This document shows positions 8,350 to 16,856 of a DNA stretch of 64,000 nt, piece after piece (the first letter of the stretch is position 1; each line of letters starts with the position of its first letter). Origin of the DNA: Oscillospiraceae bacterium (lineage in GTDB: Bacteria; Bacillota; Clostridia; Oscillospirales; CAG-272); NCBI GenBank assembly GCA_015063535.1, contig SVTY01000006.1, positions 57,636-121,635 of the forward strand, in the 5' to 3' direction. The position numbers were made by a program, and so were the translations under genes. The notes under the pieces are model-generated. The model saw only the letters and a program-made list of their open reading frames with translations, was not told the DNA's origin and made no database searches.

Positions 8350-9900
8350 ATGCGCTTTTTGGATCGGACGGTGTTGAAGGAAAAAATTTCCGAAGCTCTG
8401 TCCTCGGTGCTTCCCGTGACAGGTATTGTCCTGTTGCTTTTGATTACGCTGGTGCCCGTATCTGCCGCCATGCTGTTGTCCTTTGCGGTGGGGGCGGTGC
8501 TTCTGATCGTGGGCATGGGGCTGTTCAATCTCGGCGCCGAGACCGCTATGACGCCTATGGGCGAATATGTGGGCTCGAAAATGACCGCCTCCCGCAAGCT
8601 GTGGGTGGTGATCCTGGTGTCCTTCTTTGTGGGACTGATGATAACGGTCTCCGAGCCCGATCTTCAGGTGCTGGCGACACAGCTCCCCGCCATTCCCAAT
8701 ATGGCACTGATCCTGACGGTGGGGGTCGGCGTGGGTCTGTTTTTGGTCATTGCCATGCTTCGTGTGCTGTTCCGCATTCGCTTGAAATATCTGCTGCTTT
8801 TCTTTTATGCGGCGGTCTTTTTGCTGGCATGCTTTGTTCCCGAGAGCTTTCTTGCTGTTTCCTTTGATTCGGGCGGAGTGACGACGGGACCTATGACCGT
8901 GCCCTTTATTATGGCACTTGGCGTGGGTGTTGCCTCTATCTCCTCGGATGACGGAGCGGGGGATGACAACTTCGGTATGGTGGCGCTATGCTCGGTGGGG
9001 CCGATCCTGGCGGTGATGATCCTCGGGCTGATCTTTGACGTGGAGGGACAGGCGGTTCCCGTGTATACGGTTCCCGATGCCGATACCTCCCGTGCGATCT
9101 TCGGCGTGTTTTTCCGACAGCTGCCGCATTATATGATGGAAATGGCGATCGCCTTGGGGCCCATTGTGCTGTTCTATCTGCTGTTCCGCTTGGTGACGGG
9201 CGGTATGGGCAAGGGCGGACTGGGCAAGACGATGATGGGTGTGCTGTATACTTATGTGGGGCTGGTGCTCTTCCTGACCGGTGTCAATGTGGGCTTTATG
9301 CCCTTGGGAAATTATCTGGGCAACGCCTTGGGCGGCTCGGAGGTGCGGTGGCTGATCGTGCCGTTGGGCATGCTGATCGGATATTTTATCGTGTCGGCGG
9401 AGCCTGCGGTGCATGTGTTGACCCGACAGGTCGAGGAGGTCACGTCGGGAACCATTCCCGGCAAGGTGCTGAAAAATGCGCTTTCCATCGGTGTGGCGGT
9501 GTCGGTAGGGATCGCCATGCTCCGTGTGCTGACGGGGGTCTCCATTCTGTGGATCGTTCTGCCCGGCTATGTGATCGCCCTGCTGCTGTCCTTTTTCGTC
9601 CCCGATATCTTTACCTCTATCGCCTTTGACTCGGGCGGTGTGGCATCGGGCCCGATGACGGCGACCTTCCTGTTGCCCTTTGCCATGGGGGTATGTGAGG
9701 CGGTGGGCGGCGGCGCGGGAGACGCCTTCGGCGTGATCGCACTGGTTGCGATGACACCGCTTATCACCATTCAGAGCTTGGGTCTGATCTACAAGCTTCG
9801 GGCGAGAAGAAAGCCTGCGGCAGAGCCTCAGCCTGTCATGGAGGAGGAGATCCTTGAGCGGGAGCCTCAGACAGAGGATGAGGATATCATAGAACTGTAA
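8350..9900 (+). CDS. DUF1538 domain-containing polytopic membrane protein (two DUF1538 repeats)
   Basis: Two repeats containing FDSGGV(T/A)(T/S)GPMT, many TM spans; ATG 8350 preceded by GGAGGAGACG. Confidence 0.88.
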   Translation: MRFLDRTVLKEKISEALSSVLPVTGIVLLLLITLVPVSAAMLLSFAVGAVLLIVGMGLFNLGAETAMTPMGEYVGSKMTASRKLWVVILVSFFVGLMITVSEPDLQVLATQLPAIPNMALILTVGVGVGLFLVIAMLRVLFRIRLKYLLLFFYAAVFLLACFVPESFLAVSFDSGGVTTGPMTVPFIMALGVGVASISSDDGAGDDNFGMVALCSVGPILAVMILGLIFDVEGQAVPVYTVPDADTSRAIFGVFFRQLPHYMMEMAIALGPIVLFYLLFRLVTGGMGKGGLGKTMMGVLYTYVGLVLFLTGVNVGFMPLGNYLGNALGGSEVRWLIVPLGMLIGYFIVSAEPAVHVLTRQVEEVTSGTIPGKVLKNALSIGVAVSVGIAMLRVLTGVSILWIVLPGYVIALLLSFFVPDIFTSIAFDSGGVASGPMTATFLLPFAMGVCEAVGGGAGDAFGVIALVAMTPLITIQSLGLIYKLRARRKPAAEPQPVMEEEILEREPQTEDEDIIEL

Positions 9901-9910
9901 GGAGGATGTT

Positions 9911-10609
9911 ATGCAGAATTTATATTGGCTTATCACCATCATTCAGCGCTCCGATGAGACCGAATATGAAGAGTTTTATTTGCGGCATGGCGTGGATGTG
10001 ACCTATACGATCCTGTGTAACGGAACGGCACATGCCAAAACGCTGAGCCTGTTGGGGATCGAAAAGACCGAGAAGGCAATGCTGTTTTCCACGGTCTTGG
10101 GAAAGACCTTGGCGGAGCTGAAGCGGGCGTTGACGGTGGAGATGAAGATCGACCTGCCCAACCGAGGGGTCGCCATGGCGGTTCCCGTTTCGGGGGTGGG
10201 CGGTATGCGAGCCTTAGAATATCTGAGCGGCGGAGCAGTGCCGCAGACGGAAGAAGGAACGGAGGAGAAAAAAATGCAATCGGATCATGAATTGATCGTA
10301 GCGATCTACGAGAAGGGATACACCGACCTTGTGATGGATGCCGCCCGTGAGGCGGGAGCAGGCGGCGGAACGACCATCCGAGCCAAGGGCACGGGCGCGG
10401 GAGCGGCTAAGTTCTTCGGCATCTCCTTGGCGGAGGAGAAGGAGATCGTATTTATCGTTTCCGATGTGAACAAGAAAAAGGGGATCATGAAGGCGATCAT
10501 GCAGAAGGCGGGTGTGGATTCCAAGGCGCACGCACTGGTGTTCTCTCTGCCTGTGTCCGAGACGGCGGGCTTCCGCTTTGCCGATGCGGTGGATAAGGAC
10601 AGCGAATAA
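9911..10609 (+). CDS. P-II family nitrogen regulator-like protein, partner of DUF1538 (tandem PII-like domains)
   Basis: Directly downstream of DUF1538; second half HELIVAIYEKGYTDLVMDAAREAGAGGGTTIRAKGTG...EKEIVFIVSD is PII-like. Confidence 0.82.
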   Translation: MQNLYWLITIIQRSDETEYEEFYLRHGVDVTYTILCNGTAHAKTLSLLGIEKTEKAMLFSTVLGKTLAELKRALTVEMKIDLPNRGVAMAVPVSGVGGMRALEYLSGGAVPQTEEGTEEKKMQSDHELIVAIYEKGYTDLVMDAAREAGAGGGTTIRAKGTGAGAAKFFGISLAEEKEIVFIVSDVNKKKGIMKAIMQKAGVDSKAHALVFSLPVSETAGFRFADAVDKDSE

Positions 10610-10652
10610 GGGGGAGGCATGCGGGGAAACCCACAGCCCTAACGAATAAAAA

Positions 10653-10692
10653 ACCGCTCTGCGCATATGCGGTATGCGCAGGGCGGCTTTTG
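10653..10692. terminator. Bidirectional terminator between the convergent PII-like and GH95 genes
   Basis: AAACCGCtCTGCGCATatgcggtATGCGCAGgGCGGcTTTTGTTTT. Confidence 0.7.
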
Positions 10693-10705
10693 TTTTGGCG
10701 TTTTT

Positions 10706-13057
10706 TCAGAGGGTCAGTGTGACCGTTTCTCCTGCATTCATGGGGACGGTCAGGATGCCGTTCTCTGCGGAGAAGGGCTTGTCGGCACCCTTAACGGGAG
10801 CGATATCGGTGATCTTGACACGCAGCGTATTGTCGATATCGGCACGGACGGTAGCGGCGCACAATACGCCATCCTTCCATTCCATATCCACGGCAAAACC
10901 GCCTCTTGCCCGAATTCCTTGGATGGAACCGCAGGCAAAGCCCTTATGCAGGGCGGGGAGCAGCTCTATGACACGGGAATCGGGGGTACCCAAATGGCTT
11001 TGGATCAGCATTTCGTTGATACAGGTTACATAACCGAAGTTGCCGTCGATCTGGAACAGGGAACCGCACGGATAGTTGTTAAACAGATTGGGATTGATAC
11101 ATTGGAGAAGTGCACTCAGCGGCTCGGCAAGGAGTTCTTTCTCTTTCATACGGCACAAGACAAGGGTACGCCACGACAGCGGCCATCCGCTGTTCGTTCC
11201 GCTGGCGGTGTCCTGATATTGGATGCGGCGCAGGATGGACTTTCTTGCCGCCTCCAACAGCTCAGGCGTTTCCTCGCTGATCTGATCGCCGGGGTAGACA
11301 GCAAACAGGTGGGAGATATGCCGATGTCCCGGCTCGGTCTCCTCGTAGTCACGGATCCATTCGCACAGCGTGCCGTAGCGTTCGCTGATCCGCAGGGGCG
11401 GGAGGCGTTTGAGAGTCTCGGACAGTGTCTCTGCCAGCTCTGTGTCGGTATTCAATACGGCGCAGGCGTGGGCGGTACGGGTAAAGAGGGCGTGGATGAT
11501 CTCAAAATCCATCGTCGCCCCTCTTGTTAGCATGCTTGTTTGGCGGTTGCCCTCGGCATCGGTGTAATAGAAGCAGTTTTCGGGGGAGTTGGAGGGAGAG
11601 GTGACAAGGTATCCGTCGTCATCCTCAGTCAGATAGTCCATAACAAACTCACATGCCCCCTTGAGCAGAGGATAGATCTCATTCAGATAGGAGCGGTCGC
11701 CCGTATATTCGTAATGCTCCCACAGGTTCAGACACATCCAAGGGCCTGCCATGGGGAAGAAGCCGCAATCCACGCTGTCGTGTACACCTGTACGCCCAAA
11801 GACATCGGTGGTGTGGTTGACCGTCCAGCCACGTGCGCCGAACAGCTCACGGGCGGTGCTCTCGCCAAATCTGCCGATCATTTTCATGAAATGGGTCAGG
11901 GGCTTCACGGTATCAAACAGATCGGAGGGACCTGCGGGCCAGTAGTTCATTTGCAGATTGATATTGGTGTGGTAATCGGCTCCCCAAGGGGGACGGAAGT
12001 CGTGGCACCAAACGCCCTGGAGGTTGGCGGGCAGGGTGGCGTTGAAGCCGCCGCTTGCCAGCAGCAGGTAGCGTCCGAAATTGTAGTACAGCGCACAGAA
12101 ATCGGGGTCAAATTCCCCGTGTCTTTGAATCTTTCTGAGGCGGGTATTGATAGGCATATGGTCTCGGGAGGGCCCCTTCAGCTCCAATCGGACGGTGTCG
12201 AAGGCTTTTCTGTGGGTCTCGATGTGCGCCGCCTTGACGGTTTCGTAGTCGGTGGCACGCAGTCGGTCGACTGTCTCCTTCAGCGTGGCACGGTAGTCGA
12301 TGGTGTCGTCGATATCGAAGGTGTTGACGTTATAGTTGGTGGCAAAGGCACCGTAGGCTTCTACATAAGTAGCGTTTTGGATGACGACGGTATCGTGGGT
12401 GGGCTTCAGGGTGCCGTCGGTGCGTATCCAGACATTGGCGCCGAAGGACATGCCCTCGCCGCCCTTGCCGTACTGCGGATGATCCTCATAGCAAATTCTT
12501 CCGTTGAGAAAGACGGTATCGGCTTGCATAACGGCGGTGTAGGCATCCTGCTTGCGCTTGAAGGTCACCTCACAGGAGAAGCGGCGATTGTCGGCGGCGA
12601 TCCGATAGACCAGCGCATTGTAGTCGGCACTGACGAAGCATTCACTGCTGTATTGGGTGTCATTTTTTTTGTAGCGGACACGGGCGATACCCTCAGACAG
12701 CTCCAGCTCTTTATGATAGTCGGCGGGCGGAGTTTTGTCGTAAAAATCGACAAACAGCTCGCCGAAGCTTTCAAAGAAGCGGACAAAGGGGGGATCGGAC
12801 AGGAAGGTCTTTCGGGACAGCTCTGCCGCCTCGGTCAGACGCTCGTCCTCGATGAGCCTCCGAATCTCGGCAAGCGTCTCGGGGGAGGCGTGGTATTGCT
12901 CTTTGATTTGGCTACCGCTCCAAAGGGTTTCCTCGTTGACCTCGATCCGCTCCTTTTGCGGGTCGCCGTACAGCATGGCGCCGATGCGCCCGTTACCTAA
13001 GGGAAGGGCGTTGATCCAGTTGTCTATAAATTGGTTGTACCATAACTTGGTTGACAT
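10706..13057 (-). CDS. Glycoside hydrolase family 95 (alpha-L-fucosidase/galactosidase type)
   Basis: 783 aa; WINALPLGNGRIGAMLYGDPQKERIEVNEETLWSG, NLQGVWCHDFRPPWGADYHTNINLQMNYWP, SGTNSGWPLSWR. Confidence 0.93.
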   Translation of the reverse strand: MSTKLWYNQFIDNWINALPLGNGRIGAMLYGDPQKERIEVNEETLWSGSQIKEQYHASPETLAEIRRLIEDERLTEAAELSRKTFLSDPPFVRFFESFGELFVDFYDKTPPADYHKELELSEGIARVRYKKNDTQYSSECFVSADYNALVYRIAADNRRFSCEVTFKRKQDAYTAVMQADTVFLNGRICYEDHPQYGKGGEGMSFGANVWIRTDGTLKPTHDTVVIQNATYVEAYGAFATNYNVNTFDIDDTIDYRATLKETVDRLRATDYETVKAAHIETHRKAFDTVRLELKGPSRDHMPINTRLRKIQRHGEFDPDFCALYYNFGRYLLLASGGFNATLPANLQGVWCHDFRPPWGADYHTNINLQMNYWPAGPSDLFDTVKPLTHFMKMIGRFGESTARELFGARGWTVNHTTDVFGRTGVHDSVDCGFFPMAGPWMCLNLWEHYEYTGDRSYLNEIYPLLKGACEFVMDYLTEDDDGYLVTSPSNSPENCFYYTDAEGNRQTSMLTRGATMDFEIIHALFTRTAHACAVLNTDTELAETLSETLKRLPPLRISERYGTLCEWIRDYEETEPGHRHISHLFAVYPGDQISEETPELLEAARKSILRRIQYQDTASGTNSGWPLSWRTLVLCRMKEKELLAEPLSALLQCINPNLFNNYPCGSLFQIDGNFGYVTCINEMLIQSHLGTPDSRVIELLPALHKGFACGSIQGIRARGGFAVDMEWKDGVLCAATVRADIDNTLRVKITDIAPVKGADKPFSAENGILTVPMNAGETVTLTL

Positions 13058-13184
13058 AGTGCAGTCTCCTTTTTATGCAAAGTTGTCTCGTGGATGGGAT
13101 ACACCTATATTTTACCATATTAAAATTTTTTTTGCAACAAAAAAATTACTTTTTTTTACACAAAAAGCTCTCTTTTGGAGAGAT

Positions 13185-13379
13185 ATTGATTCTTATGCGT
13201 TCGAAGGTTGCACGGGATTGACGAGTTTGACATTTGAAAATCCCGATGGGTGGTGGTATTCTTCCAGTGCAACGGCAATAAGTGGAACGAGTATTTCCGG
13301 TGCTGATCTTGAGGACACATCCACGGCGGCAGACTATTTGAAATCGACATATTGCAATTATTACTGGAAGCGGAGTTGA
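13185..13379 (+). pseudogene. Truncated BspA-like leucine-rich-repeat protein fragment (C-terminal remnant)
   Basis: Reading frame IDSYAFEGCTGLTSLTFENPDGWWYSSSATAISGTSISGADLEDTSTAADYLKSTYCNYYWKRS* is a typical LRR_5/BspA C-terminus with no 5' portion. Confidence 0.7.
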
Positions 13380-13392
13380 CCGCAGAAGGACA

Positions 13393-13425
13393 AAAGCCTT
13401 CCCCAATTGGGGAAGGCTTTCTTGT
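13393..13425 (+). terminator. Intrinsic terminator-like hairpin / solo 'CCTTCCCC' palindrome
   Basis: AAAGCCTTCCCCAATTGGGGAAGGCTTTCTT. Confidence 0.6.
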
Positions 13426-13440
13426 ATTGGTGAGGGGAAA

Positions 13441-13558
13441 CGGACAGTCGGGACGCCTGTCCCTACAGGATTACAAAAACATAGCAAGCTCGCCCATTGT
13501 ACAGACAAAACGGCTTCGTACTTACTTGATTGTAGGGACAGGCGTCCCCGACTGGCCG
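13441..13558. repeat. Family A modular palindromic repeat (full copy)
   Basis: CGGACAGTCGGGACGCCTGTCCCTAC ... GTAGGGACAGGCGTCCCCGACTGGCCG terminal inverted repeats around a core also found at six other loci. Confidence 0.85.
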
Positions 13559-13676
13559 AGAAGGTTGAACTTGGGATCGGTTTGGAACGGCGGGAGCAAG
13601 CCCCCGCCCTACAACAAGATATGTGGAAACATGGAACAATAAATTTGCGTTTGTTTTCTTTTTCTACTTTGTCTCT

Positions 13677-14096
13677 TTATTCAAAATATTCCAGTGCTTT
13701 TCGATAGCCCTCGAAGCCCAGACCGCAGATGGTTTTGACTGCTGCCATGGAAACATAGGAATGGTGGCGGAATTCCTCTCGGCTATGAATATCCGACAGG
13801 TGTACCTCCACGGTGGGCAGACCCACCGCCTTCAGGGCGTCAAGGATCGCCACACTGGTATGGGTATAGGCGGCGGGGTTGATGATGATGCCATCATACA
13901 CGCCGTATGCCGCTTGGATGATATCCACGATCTCGCCCTCATGGTTGGACTGGAACAGGGTCACGTCATGCCCCAGCTCGGCGGCAGAGGTGCGGATGTA
14001 ATCTTGCAGGGCGGCAAAATCCTGCTTGCCGTAGACGGTCGGCTCCCGAATGCCCAGCATATTCAGATTGGGGCCGTTGATGACCAAAAGCTTCAT
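13677..14096 (-). CDS. aroQ: 3-dehydroquinate dehydratase, type II
   Basis: MKLLVINGPNLNMLGIREPTVYG, NHEGEIVD, INPAAYTHTSVAILDAL, EVHLSDIHSREEFRHHSYVS. Confidence 0.96.
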   Translation of the reverse strand: MKLLVINGPNLNMLGIREPTVYGKQDFAALQDYIRTSAAELGHDVTLFQSNHEGEIVDIIQAAYGVYDGIIINPAAYTHTSVAILDALKAVGLPTVEVHLSDIHSREEFRHHSYVSMAAVKTICGLGFEGYRKALEYFE

Positions 14097-14120
14097 AGAA
14101 ACAGTTCTCCTTTTGATAAG

Positions 14121-15374
14121 TTACAGGTCGCTCTCTGCCAGCATTGCCGTCATTGCCGACACTGTTTTTTCGACGACCTCGGTGCTGTCCACCGTCAGAT
14201 CGGCAAAGCGTTCATAGGCATCCTTACGGGCGGCGTACAGTGTCTCGACCGACATCCGCTGTGACAGAGGTCTGCCGCCGGTGGCAAGGCGGGACAGCTC
14301 CCGCCGCAGGTAGACGATGATGCCGTTCTGATGGAGGGGGGCATAGTTCTTCTCCCGTGTGACAACGCCGCCGCCGCAGGCAATGACGGTGCCGCTTGCC
14401 TTGCCCAAGGCGCAGAGCGTTTCGTGCTCCAGCTCTCGGAAGCGGGGCTCGCCGTACTGCTCGATAGCCTGTGCGGGGGTCAGACCGTGCATGGCAGAAA
14501 ATTCGGTATCGGCATCATAGAAGGGGCGACCCAGCTTCTCGGCTAAGCGCTTGCCTACCGTGCTTTTGCCGCAGCCCGGCATGCCGATGAGGACGATGTT
14601 GCGGGTGCGGTGAGCGATCTGTCGGGTGACTGCCTCCACAACCCCCTCCTCAGCGGTATCTCCCGTGAAATATTCAAATGCCTTTGCCGCCTGTGCGACC
14701 AGCATATACAGCCCGTTCATGGCGGGAATACCTCGCTCCTCGGCTTGAAGGAGCAGAGCGGTGCGGGCGGGGTTATAGATGACGTCCAGAACGCCCTCGC
14801 AGCGGGGGAAGTCCGAAAGGGTCACAAGGCTTTTTCCGTTGTGGGGGTACATGCCCACGGGGGTGGCATTGACGATGACTTGGGCATCAAAATGGCGATC
14901 CAGATTGTCGTAGTTGTCGGGCAGACCGATATCCACCACCACGATCTCGTCCGCACCTCGGTCGGCAAGGACGGCTTGTACCGTAAGAGAGGCACCGCCG
15001 TTGCCAAGGATCAGTGTCTTTTTGCCCCGCACGTCGATCCCTGCGGCGGTGAGCATGCCGTCAAAGCCGAAATAGTCGGTATTATAGCCCGCAAGGCTTC
15101 CGTCGGGACGGCGTACCACGGTATTGACCGCTCCGATGCGTTGGGCTTCGGGGGAAATCTCATTGAGAAAGGGGATAACCGCTTTTTTATAGGGGATGGT
15201 GACGTTGAAGGCGTCAAAGCCGCCGTTTTTGACGAACTCGCCCACCTCCTCGGGAGCACGCTCCGCCAGCTCGTAGGAATAGTCCGCAAGGGCTTCGTGG
15301 ATCTCGGGGGAAAAGCTGTGTCCCAGATGCTCGCCCAGCAGTCCGCAACGCATATGCGTATAGCCTGTTTTCAT
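14121..15374 (-). CDS. Bifunctional shikimate dehydrogenase / shikimate kinase fusion
   Basis: AroE N-terminal part (GLLGEHLGHSFSPEIHEAL, NVTIPYKKAVIPFL) followed by AroK (NIVLIGMPGCGKSTVGKRLAEKLGRPFYDAD). Start ATG 15374 overlaps the pheA stop. Confidence 0.93.
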   Translation of the reverse strand: MKTGYTHMRCGLLGEHLGHSFSPEIHEALADYSYELAERAPEEVGEFVKNGGFDAFNVTIPYKKAVIPFLNEISPEAQRIGAVNTVVRRPDGSLAGYNTDYFGFDGMLTAAGIDVRGKKTLILGNGGASLTVQAVLADRGADEIVVVDIGLPDNYDNLDRHFDAQVIVNATPVGMYPHNGKSLVTLSDFPRCEGVLDVIYNPARTALLLQAEERGIPAMNGLYMLVAQAAKAFEYFTGDTAEEGVVEAVTRQIAHRTRNIVLIGMPGCGKSTVGKRLAEKLGRPFYDADTEFSAMHGLTPAQAIEQYGEPRFRELEHETLCALGKASGTVIACGGGVVTREKNYAPLHQNGIIVYLRRELSRLATGGRPLSQRMSVETLYAARKDAYERFADLTVDSTEVVEKTVSAMTAMLAESDL

Positions 15375-16519
15375 CAGATCACCTCCGAATAGGAGCCAAG
15401 GTAGGTGAATTCCTCGCATTCGTTTTCCAACTCGGCAAGCAGATCGGCAAGCTTTTCGGAATAGACCGACGCCTCCAAGTCAAAATAGAACATAAATTCA
15501 AAATCACGGTCGGGGATGGGACGGGATTCCAGCTTCAGCAGGTTGATGCCGAGGGCGTTGAAGCGAGAGAGAATGCGGTAGAGCGCACCGGGCTTGTGCG
15601 GGGCGACCAGCATGAGGCTGGTACGGTCGGCACCCGGGTAGATTTCGGTGGTATTGGTGATGCAGATAAAGCGGGTGTGGTTGTTGCCGTTGTCCTGTAC
15701 CGCCGATGCGAGAACCGACAGCCCGTACTGACCCGCACAGGAGCGGGAGGACAGAGAGGCGACGTCACGGCGGTCGCTCTCGGCGACCATTTGCGCCGCC
15801 TTTGCCGTGTTCTCCACACGGGTGATCTTGACATCCGACCCCAAGGAGGCAAGGAAGGAGGCACACTGGCTGATGGCTTGCTCGTGGGAGTAGATCTCCC
15901 GAATGTCCGACAGAGAAGCGCCCGGCTTTGCCAGCAGATTGTGGTCGATCTTGATCCGTACCGTGCGGACGATGCGGAAATTGCGGCTGACCATCAGGTC
16001 ATAGACCCGCTTGACGGAGCCTGCCGTGCTGTTTTCGATCGGGATGACGCCGTAGCGGCACAGTCCCGATTCGATGGCGGAAAAGACCTTTTCCCAGTTT
16101 GAGAAAAAGAGGATATTGGGCGCCTTGAAGAGCCGCTCGGCGGCGATCTGCGAATAGGCTCCCTCCACGCCCTGACATGCCACGGTGGCACGGTCGGGGA
16201 AGAGCTTGGGGGTCTTTTCGATGGCGTTGGCGATCTCCCGATAGAGGGGGGATTCGGCTCCGAGACGCTTGTATTGGTAGGAGCGGGACAGGTCGAGGAT
16301 GGTGGCGTACAGGGTACGGGTGTATTCCTCAAATTCCTCCCCCGACAGCTCGGACAGCTTGTCCAGCAATGCCCGCTCCCGTGAGGGGTCAAGCACGCGC
16401 ATGCCTGTCTGCCGCTTGTATTCGGCAACCTCTGCCGATACGTTCATGCGGCGGAGGAACAGGGGCACCAGCTCTCGGTCAATTTTGTCGATCTCTGCTC
16501 GTAATTCGTTCAGTTCCAT
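15374..16519 (-). CDS. pheA: Bifunctional chorismate mutase / prephenate dehydratase (P-protein)
   Basis: N-terminal chorismate mutase (LRAEIDKIDRELVPLFLRRM), PDT domain (CQGVEGAYSQIAAERLF, PIENSTAGSVKRVYDLM), ACT domain (KPGALYRILSRF...NLLKLESRP). Confidence 0.95.
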   Translation of the reverse strand: MELNELRAEIDKIDRELVPLFLRRMNVSAEVAEYKRQTGMRVLDPSRERALLDKLSELSGEEFEEYTRTLYATILDLSRSYQYKRLGAESPLYREIANAIEKTPKLFPDRATVACQGVEGAYSQIAAERLFKAPNILFFSNWEKVFSAIESGLCRYGVIPIENSTAGSVKRVYDLMVSRNFRIVRTVRIKIDHNLLAKPGASLSDIREIYSHEQAISQCASFLASLGSDVKITRVENTAKAAQMVAESDRRDVASLSSRSCAGQYGLSVLASAVQDNGNNHTRFICITNTTEIYPGADRTSLMLVAPHKPGALYRILSRFNALGINLLKLESRPIPDRDFEFMFYFDLEASVYSEKLADLLAELENECEEFTYLGSYSEVI

Positions 16520-16557
16520 GTCTTTTTTCCTTTATGTAGATTGGTTGGATTGAGTGA

Positions 16558-16633
16558 GTGTGGGGCTTTGCCCCACACCCCACCAAAGAAACTTTTTGGA
16601 AAAAGTTTCTTTGGAATCTTCAAAAACTTTTGA
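16558..16633 (-). promoter_or_regulatory. Family D structured 5' UTR element upstream of pheA
   Basis: Coding strand CCAAAGAAACTTTTTccAAAAAGTTTCTTTGG perfect 15-bp stem followed by TGTGGGGCaaaGCCCCACA stem. Confidence 0.6.
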
Positions 16634-16819
16634 AAAATTGATTTGCTGTGTTTGCAGATGGTTTGTTGTAGGGACAGGCGTCCTCGACTGTCCGAGAAGA
16701 ATGAAAATGCAATCGGTTTGAAACGGACAGCCGAGGACGTCTGTCCCTACGGGCTTTTGCGGTTTTCATCTATATTCGTACCATTTTACAAAAATATTCT
16801 TTGCAATGTTTTCTTTTGC

Positions 16820-16847
16820 GTACTTTTCTTTTTTAAAAGAAAAGTAC
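16820..16847. repeat. Family C palindrome
   Basis: GTACTTTTCTTTTTTAAAAGAAAAGTAC. Confidence 0.75.
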
Positions 16848-16856
16848 GGTACATCT

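Noticed and set aside
11540-13000. 486-aa plus-strand ORF opposite GH95
   Set aside because: Antisense to a clear GH95; no family resemblance.
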